DNA of 55,946 bases from the NCBI GenBank assembly GCA_902791945.1, contig CADAXR010000010.1, positions 1 to 55,946 of the forward strand, written 5' to 3'. This document shows, piece after piece, positions 51,864-55,946 of this stretch (positions within the stretch are counted from its first letter, which is position 1; the number at the start of each line of letters is the position of its first letter). The position numbers and the translations under genes are program-made. The notes under the pieces are model-generated. The model saw only the letters and a program-made list of their open reading frames with translations, made no database searches and had not been told where the DNA came from. The DNA is from an uncultured Bacteroidia bacterium. GTDB taxonomy: Bacteria; Bacteroidota; Bacteroidia; Bacteroidales; UBA932.

Positions 51864-52789
51864 TGGCTAAGGTAAGATGCCTCATACTCGGCGGCGGCCC
51901 CGCCGGTTACACCGCGGCGATCTATGCGTCGCGGGCAGGGCTTGAGCCCGTCCTCTACGAGGGGATGGAACCGGGAGGCCAGCTCACGACTACGACCGTC
52001 GTCGAGAACTTCCCCGGTTTCCCCGGCGGGATTGACGCCAACTCCCTTATGGACGGAATGCGGAAGCAGGCCGGTTCCTTCGGGGCGTCCATCCGCCGCG
52101 GCACGGCGACCTCCGTCGATCTTTCCGAAAGGCCTTTCAAGGTCACGATCGACGGGAAGGAGACGCTCGAAGCCGAGACGCTCATCGTAGCGACAGGAGC
52201 GACAGCAAAGTACCTGGGACTTCCCTCCGAAGAGAAGTTCCGGGGACTTGGCGTTTCCGCCTGCGCGACCTGCGACGGCTTTTTCTATCGCGGAAAAGAC
52301 GTCGCCGTCGTAGGCGGCGGAGACACCGCATGTGAAGAGGCTCTCTACCTTGCAGGGCTCTGCAGGAAGGTCTATATGATCGTTCGCAGGGATGTATTCC
52401 GCGCCAGCAAGGCGATGCAGGAGAAAGTTTTCGGTGCGTCCAACATAGAGGTTCTCTGGAAATGCCAGACCCGCGAGGTCCTCGGCGATGACTCCGGAGT
52501 GACCGGGGTCAGGCTCGTCCGCGAAAGCGGCGAAGTCTTCGACATTCCTGTCGACGGCTTCTTCCTCGCAATCGGACACCACCCCAACTCAGATCTCTTC
52601 GCCCCCTGGCTCGAGACCGACGAGAAGGGCTACATAGTGACATCCGGCAAGACGCAGGAGACTTCCGTTCCGGGAGTCTTCGCGGCCGGTGATGTCCAGG
52701 ATCCCGTCTACCGCCAGGCCATTACAGCCGCGGCGACGGGATGCCGTGCGGCCCGTGACGCCGAACGTTTCCTCCTCGAAAACGACTGA
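51863..52789 (+). CDS. trxB: Thioredoxin reductase
   Basis: The 308-residue flavoprotein uses NADPH to reduce thioredoxin. It has the FAD motif CLILGGGPAGYTAAIYASRA, the redox pair CATCDGFFYRG, the NADPH motif VVGGGDTACEEALYL and the end GVFAAGDVQDPVYRQAITAAATG. It is translationally coupled to skp (TAATG) and 2 nt from bamD. Its place in an envelope-assembly run may help keep periplasmic or cytosolic thiols reduced. Confidence 0.96.
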   Translation: MAKVRCLILGGGPAGYTAAIYASRAGLEPVLYEGMEPGGQLTTTTVVENFPGFPGGIDANSLMDGMRKQAGSFGASIRRGTATSVDLSERPFKVTIDGKETLEAETLIVATGATAKYLGLPSEEKFRGLGVSACATCDGFFYRGKDVAVVGGGDTACEEALYLAGLCRKVYMIVRRDVFRASKAMQEKVFGASNIEVLWKCQTREVLGDDSGVTGVRLVRESGEVFDIPVDGFFLAIGHHPNSDLFAPWLETDEKGYIVTSGKTQETSVPGVFAAGDVQDPVYRQAITAAATGCRAARDAERFLLEND

Positions 52790-52791
52790 AG

Positions 52792-53760
52792 ATGAAAAGA
52801 GCGAGCATAGCATTTCTGGCCCTGGCCCTTCTCGCCCTCTCTTCCTGCAAGGGAGAGTACGAGGCACTGCTGGCCAGCGGCGACGCCGATGCCAAGTACC
52901 AAGCTGCGTTCAAGTATTTCGAGAACAAAAAATACAACAAGGCCGCCCAGCTGTTCGAGTCCCTTTCCGTCCTCACCAGCGGGACCGAGCGTGACGACAC
53001 AGTCCAGTTCTACTGGGGCCTGAGCAACTACAAGTTCAAGGACTACTACACCGCCGAGACGAATTTTACACGTCACATCGAGAACTTCCCGCTCAGCCCG
53101 TTCACGGAAGAGTCCCGTTTCCTCCGTATCGACTGCCTCTACCGCAGTACGCTCCGCTACGAACTCGACCAGTCGAGGACCTACGCGGCAATCGGGGCCA
53201 TCGAGCAGTACATGGACAATTACGGCACCCACAACACCAAGAAGCAGGAGTGCCTCGACATGCTCGCCGAACTCAACGGCCGCCTGGACCGCAAGGCCTA
53301 CGAGGCCGCGCGCCTTTATTATAAGATGGAGGACTACAAGGCCTCCCGCGTCGCTTTCAGGAACGTCCTGAAGGACAAGGCCGAGAACATCTACCGTGAA
53401 GACATACTATATTATATAGCCATGTCCTCCTACCGCTACGCCTACCTCAGCGTCCGTTCGAAGCAGAAGGACCGCTACATGACCTTCATCGACGACTACT
53501 TCAATTTCATCGGCGAGGTCCCGGAGTCCCCCTATCGCAAGGAGCTCGACATAATGTACAAGAGGGCGCAGAAAGCTCTCGGACGGTACTCAGGCACCGA
53601 CGCCGAACTCGAGGCGAAGAACCGCGAATTCGAAAGGACCTACCGCAAGATAGAAAGCGAGAAGGAAAAGTCGGCCCGCAAGAGCGCAAGGGAGAAAGCG
53701 AAGGCGAAGAAACTCGCCGAATCGAAAAAAAATGAAACTGCGGAAGAAAAAGCGCAGTAA
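52792..53760 (+). CDS. bamD: Outer membrane assembly lipoprotein BamD
   Basis: The 322-residue protein has a lipoprotein signal (MKRASIAFLALALLALSSC, Cys19) and five TPR-like helix pairs, such as KYQAAFKYFENKKYNKAAQL and FYWGLSNYKFKDYYTAETNF. A Lys/Glu-rich coiled tail follows (KIESEKEKSARKSAREKAK), longer than in E. coli BamD. It partners BamA in barrel assembly at the inner face of the outer membrane. Confidence 0.93.
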   Translation: MKRASIAFLALALLALSSCKGEYEALLASGDADAKYQAAFKYFENKKYNKAAQLFESLSVLTSGTERDDTVQFYWGLSNYKFKDYYTAETNFTRHIENFPLSPFTEESRFLRIDCLYRSTLRYELDQSRTYAAIGAIEQYMDNYGTHNTKKQECLDMLAELNGRLDRKAYEAARLYYKMEDYKASRVAFRNVLKDKAENIYREDILYYIAMSSYRYAYLSVRSKQKDRYMTFIDDYFNFIGEVPESPYRKELDIMYKRAQKALGRYSGTDAELEAKNREFERTYRKIESEKEKSARKSAREKAKAKKLAESKKNETAEEKAQ

Positions 53761-53783
53761 TACTATAGATAATACATATAGAA

Positions 53784-54101
53784 ATGGAAAATAAGAAAGT
53801 ACCCACAAACACTATCACGAGGGACATCAAGGACCTTGCAGCCCCCACAGGCAACATCTATGAGACTGTCGTCATCCTCTCCAAGAGGGCGAACCAGATA
53901 GCCCTCGCCGAGAAGAAAGAGCTCACCAAGAAGCTCGAAGACTTCCGCGGAGAGCGCGACACGATGGACGAAGTGTTTGAAAACAAGGAGCAGATCGAAA
54001 TCTCCAAATACTACGAGCGCCTTCCCAAACCCGACCTCGTGGCCATCTCAGAGTTCGAGAACGGAGAGCTCGAATACAAGACCGTCGAAGACGGCCAGTA
54101 G
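53784..54101 (+). CDS. rpoZ: RNA polymerase omega subunit, Bacteroidetes type
   Basis: The 105-residue protein matches Bacteroidetes omega: TRDIKDLAAPTGNIYETVVILSKRANQIALAEKKEL and then an acidic C-terminal part. It stabilises the polymerase core. It follows bamD by 23 nt, an arrangement seen often in Bacteroidales, and precedes recN by 3 nt. Confidence 0.9.
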   Translation: MENKKVPTNTITRDIKDLAAPTGNIYETVVILSKRANQIALAEKKELTKKLEDFRGERDTMDEVFENKEQIEISKYYERLPKPDLVAISEFENGELEYKTVEDGQ

Positions 54102-54104
54102 AAG

Positions 54105-55763
54105 ATGCTCCGCTCCCTTCACGTTTCGAATTACATTCTGATAGACTCCCTGGATGTTGAATTCCCCGGGGGTCTTGTCATTATTACCGGGCAGACCGGA
54201 GCCGGCAAGTCAATCCTTGTCGGTGCTCTCGGGCTTCTGCTCGGAGGGAGGGCCGACTCCTCCCTTATCGGCCCGAGAGGCGAGAACTGCGTCCTCGAGG
54301 CCGAATTCGACGTGAGCGGAGATGAAACGGTCCGTGCCGCCGTCGAGGCTGAAGACCTCGACTGGAACGGCGGGCTTCTTACCATCCGAAGGACGTTTTC
54401 ACGCAGCGGACGCTCCCGCAGTTTTTTCTGCGATGAGCCCGTGGGCCTCCAGACGCTGTCGGCACTCGCCCCTCACCTAATTGACATCCACTCCCAGCAC
54501 AGGAACCTTCTGCTCTCCGACCGTGACTTCCAGATGGAAGCCCTGGACCTCTACGCAGGGGCTGTCCCTTCGAGAAAGGCAGTCGGGGAGCTCTGGAAAG
54601 AGCTTTCCGGCCTCAAGGCTTCCCTTGAAGAAGCCGAGGAGAAACTCCGCCGCCTTTCCGGCGAGAGGGATTACAACGAGGCCAGGTTCGAACGCCTGGA
54701 CAGGGCGAACCTTCGTGACGGCGAGCTGGAAGAGCTGGAAGAAGAGTTGAAGAAACTTTCCAACGTAGGGCAGATCAAGGATGCGTTCTCCGGAGTGGAG
54801 GCGCTTGCATCGCCGGAAGAGGGTCTCTCCCCTTCCGCCGCTCTCAAGGAAGCGGGCAAGCTGCTCTCCAGGATGTCCGGATTCGTTCCGGAGGCGGGAA
54901 AACTTTCCGAAAGGCTGGAGTCCGCAAGGCTGGAAATTGAAGATGTCTTTGAAGAAGTCAGTTCCCTGTCGGAAGGAATCGACGCCTCGCCGGAGAGGCT
55001 CGCCTGGGTCGAGGAGCGCCTTTCCCTGCTCTACGACCTGATGAAGCGCCACTCCTGCAGCGACATAGCAACCCTTATCAAAGAAAGGGACGCCCTTGCG
55101 GAAGCCCTCTACGACACCGACTCGATAGAGTTTGCAATAGCGGACCTCAGGAAAGCCATTGCAGCCAAGCAAGGCGAGTACGACAGAGCTGCGGAAGGGC
55201 TTTCAAAGCTCCGCAAAGATGCCGCGCCTCGATTCAGCGAGGCCGTAGCAGGGTCGCTGGATTTTCTCCAGCTGGAGAAAGCAGTTTTCAAAGTCTCGGT
55301 GACGGACGCCCCGGCCGGCCCTTCCGGCAAGGACCGCATCACCTTCCTTTTCTCTTCGACAGGAAAAGATCCGGAAGATCTGCGCAAATGCGCTTCCGGC
55401 GGCGAAATGTCGAGAATAATGCTGAGCCTCAAGGCGATGATGGCGCGCTTCGGGAGTCTCCCGACAATCGTCTTCGACGAGATTGACTCCGGCGTCTCCG
55501 GCAGTGTTGCAGACAGGATGGGTGAGATGATCTGCACTCTCGGAGACAGCATGCAGGTCTTCGCCATCACCCACCTCCCCCAGGTAGCCGCCAAAGGCAG
55601 GGCCCATTTTATCGTGGAGAAAACTTCCACCGACGACGGCGCAGTCTCGACCGTCCGCCGCATCGACGGCGAGGAGCGTACGCTCGAAATCGCCCGCATG
55701 CTCTCCGGCTCCACCGTCACCCCCGCCGCCATCGCCAACGCGAAATCCCTTTTAAATATATAG
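54105..55763 (+). CDS. recN: DNA repair protein RecN
   Basis: The 552-residue SMC-like ATPase helps repair double-strand breaks. It has Walker A GQTGAGKSILVGAL, two coiled-coil arms (for example LKASLEEAEEKLRRLSGERD), the ABC signature CASGGEMSRIMLSLKAM, Walker B TIVFDEIDSGVSG and the His switch AITHLPQVA. It is the last gene of the nadK-to-recN run. The stop is directly followed by the cloverleaf-like element. Confidence 0.96.
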   Translation: MLRSLHVSNYILIDSLDVEFPGGLVIITGQTGAGKSILVGALGLLLGGRADSSLIGPRGENCVLEAEFDVSGDETVRAAVEAEDLDWNGGLLTIRRTFSRSGRSRSFFCDEPVGLQTLSALAPHLIDIHSQHRNLLLSDRDFQMEALDLYAGAVPSRKAVGELWKELSGLKASLEEAEEKLRRLSGERDYNEARFERLDRANLRDGELEELEEELKKLSNVGQIKDAFSGVEALASPEEGLSPSAALKEAGKLLSRMSGFVPEAGKLSERLESARLEIEDVFEEVSSLSEGIDASPERLAWVEERLSLLYDLMKRHSCSDIATLIKERDALAEALYDTDSIEFAIADLRKAIAAKQGEYDRAAEGLSKLRKDAAPRFSEAVAGSLDFLQLEKAVFKVSVTDAPAGPSGKDRITFLFSSTGKDPEDLRKCASGGEMSRIMLSLKAMMARFGSLPTIVFDEIDSGVSGSVADRMGEMICTLGDSMQVFAITHLPQVAAKGRAHFIVEKTSTDDGAVSTVRRIDGEERTLEIARMLSGSTVTPAAIANAKSLLNI

Positions 55764-55882
55764 AACAAGACACTCAGGTCTGAAGACTACGGCCTTAGGC
55801 CTATCCCTCCCATCTTCGATGGGCCCCTCCCACTCACGATTGCGTGGGCGCAAACGGTCTTAAGACCTGAGTGTCTTGTTCT
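55762..55882. repeat. Cloverleaf-like structured element, copy 2
   Basis: A 20-bp outer stem (55762-55781 with 55863-55882) continues inward past one G-A mismatch as AAGAC/GTCTT. It encloses GGCC-TTA-GGCC, CCCATC-TTC-GATGGG, and CCCAC/GTGGG hairpins. The CCCTCCC linker and the CCCCTCCC stretch are the same as in copy 1 at 10434-10553, but the outer stem has no similarity. The third hairpin changed CCCTC/GAGGG to CCCAC/GTGGG, a compensatory change. Confidence 0.75.
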
Positions 55883-55891
55883 TATTATAAA

Positions 55892-55923
55892 AAAAAGCGA
55901 GACCGGAAACGATCTCGCTTTTT
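55892..55923. terminator. Terminator after recN, with GAAA loop
   Basis: AAAAAGCGAGA and TCTCGCTTTTT form the stem; the inside is CG-GAAA-CG, a GNRA tetraloop. It is symmetrical and could act in both directions. Confidence 0.9.
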
Positions 55924-55929
55924 AATAAG

Positions 55930-55943
55930 CCGTCATCAGACGG
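55930..55943. other. Small hairpin at the window end
   Basis: CCGTC-ATCA-GACGG is a 5-bp hairpin cut close to the window edge; it may belong to a further terminator outside. Confidence 0.4.
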
Positions 55944-55946
55944 TCA

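Overview
The window is a GC-rich chromosomal segment from a member of the Bacteroidetes, most likely order Bacteroidales and probably a gut lineage. Several features support this. Promoters follow the Bacteroidetes pattern TTTG-N19-23-TAnnTTTG, and Shine-Dalgarno signals are mostly absent. The families are typical of the group: fimbrillin-like and NigD-like lipoproteins, a UpxY antiterminator, DUF3127, and the DUF1015-serA-serC operon. The tmRNA tag ends in NYALAA. I cannot name the genus; an uncultured high-GC Bacteroidales is the best guess. No rRNA operon, CRISPR array, insertion sequence or intact integrase is visible.

Layout. 1-3.5 kb: two small lipoprotein enzymes (flavin-reductase-like and peptide-deformylase-like), then a structured leader, a 43-codon pre-ORF and a fimbrillin-like lipoprotein. 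3.5-10.4 kb (minus): DUF308-dnaG-metG and recQ. 10.6-11.9 kb: FKBP isomerase and DUF3127. 12-16 kb (minus): serC-serA-DUF1015 and yigZ. 16-19 kb: a pRiA4b-ORF3-like protein, then ROK kinase and sugar transporter. 18.9-26 kb: four tandem OmpA-type outer-membrane proteins from one promoter; the last copy is broken by a 40-nt deletion. 26-28 kb: divergent phospholipase A and a beta-barrel protein. 28.1-30.3 kb: tRNA-Ser followed by a 2-kb AT-richer island bounded by 13-bp repeats of the tRNA 3' end. 30.3-39 kb: M64 peptidase with pre-ORF, tmRNA, BadF-type kinase, upxY, alr, zinc peptidase, DJ-1/RHH genes behind tRNA-Gln, tadA, tRNA-Asp and a histidine phosphatase. 39-47 kb: a five-repeat secreted protein, amino-acid and glycerol transporters, a NigD-like lipoprotein, a LysM protein, a glycosyltransferase, OmpH and pdxJ. 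47-56 kb (plus): nadK-uppS-bamA-skp-trxB-bamD-rpoZ-recN, an envelope-biogenesis and housekeeping run.

Most notable signals. (1) Two coding genes begin 2 and 4 nt after the mature 3' ends of tmRNA and tRNA-Gln. 3'-end maturation by RNase Z would release near-leaderless mRNAs. Three further genes have -7 boxes only 5-7 nt before their start codons. (2) A family of structured intergenic repeats has hairpins that keep pairing while changing sequence. Two copies are large cloverleaf-like elements with unrelated outer stems of 20-21 bp. (3) dnaG and one ompA copy each carry a frame disruption that neighbouring sequence or paralogs allow to be reconstructed. (4) Two short pre-ORFs of similar layout each abut a surface lipoprotein gene.
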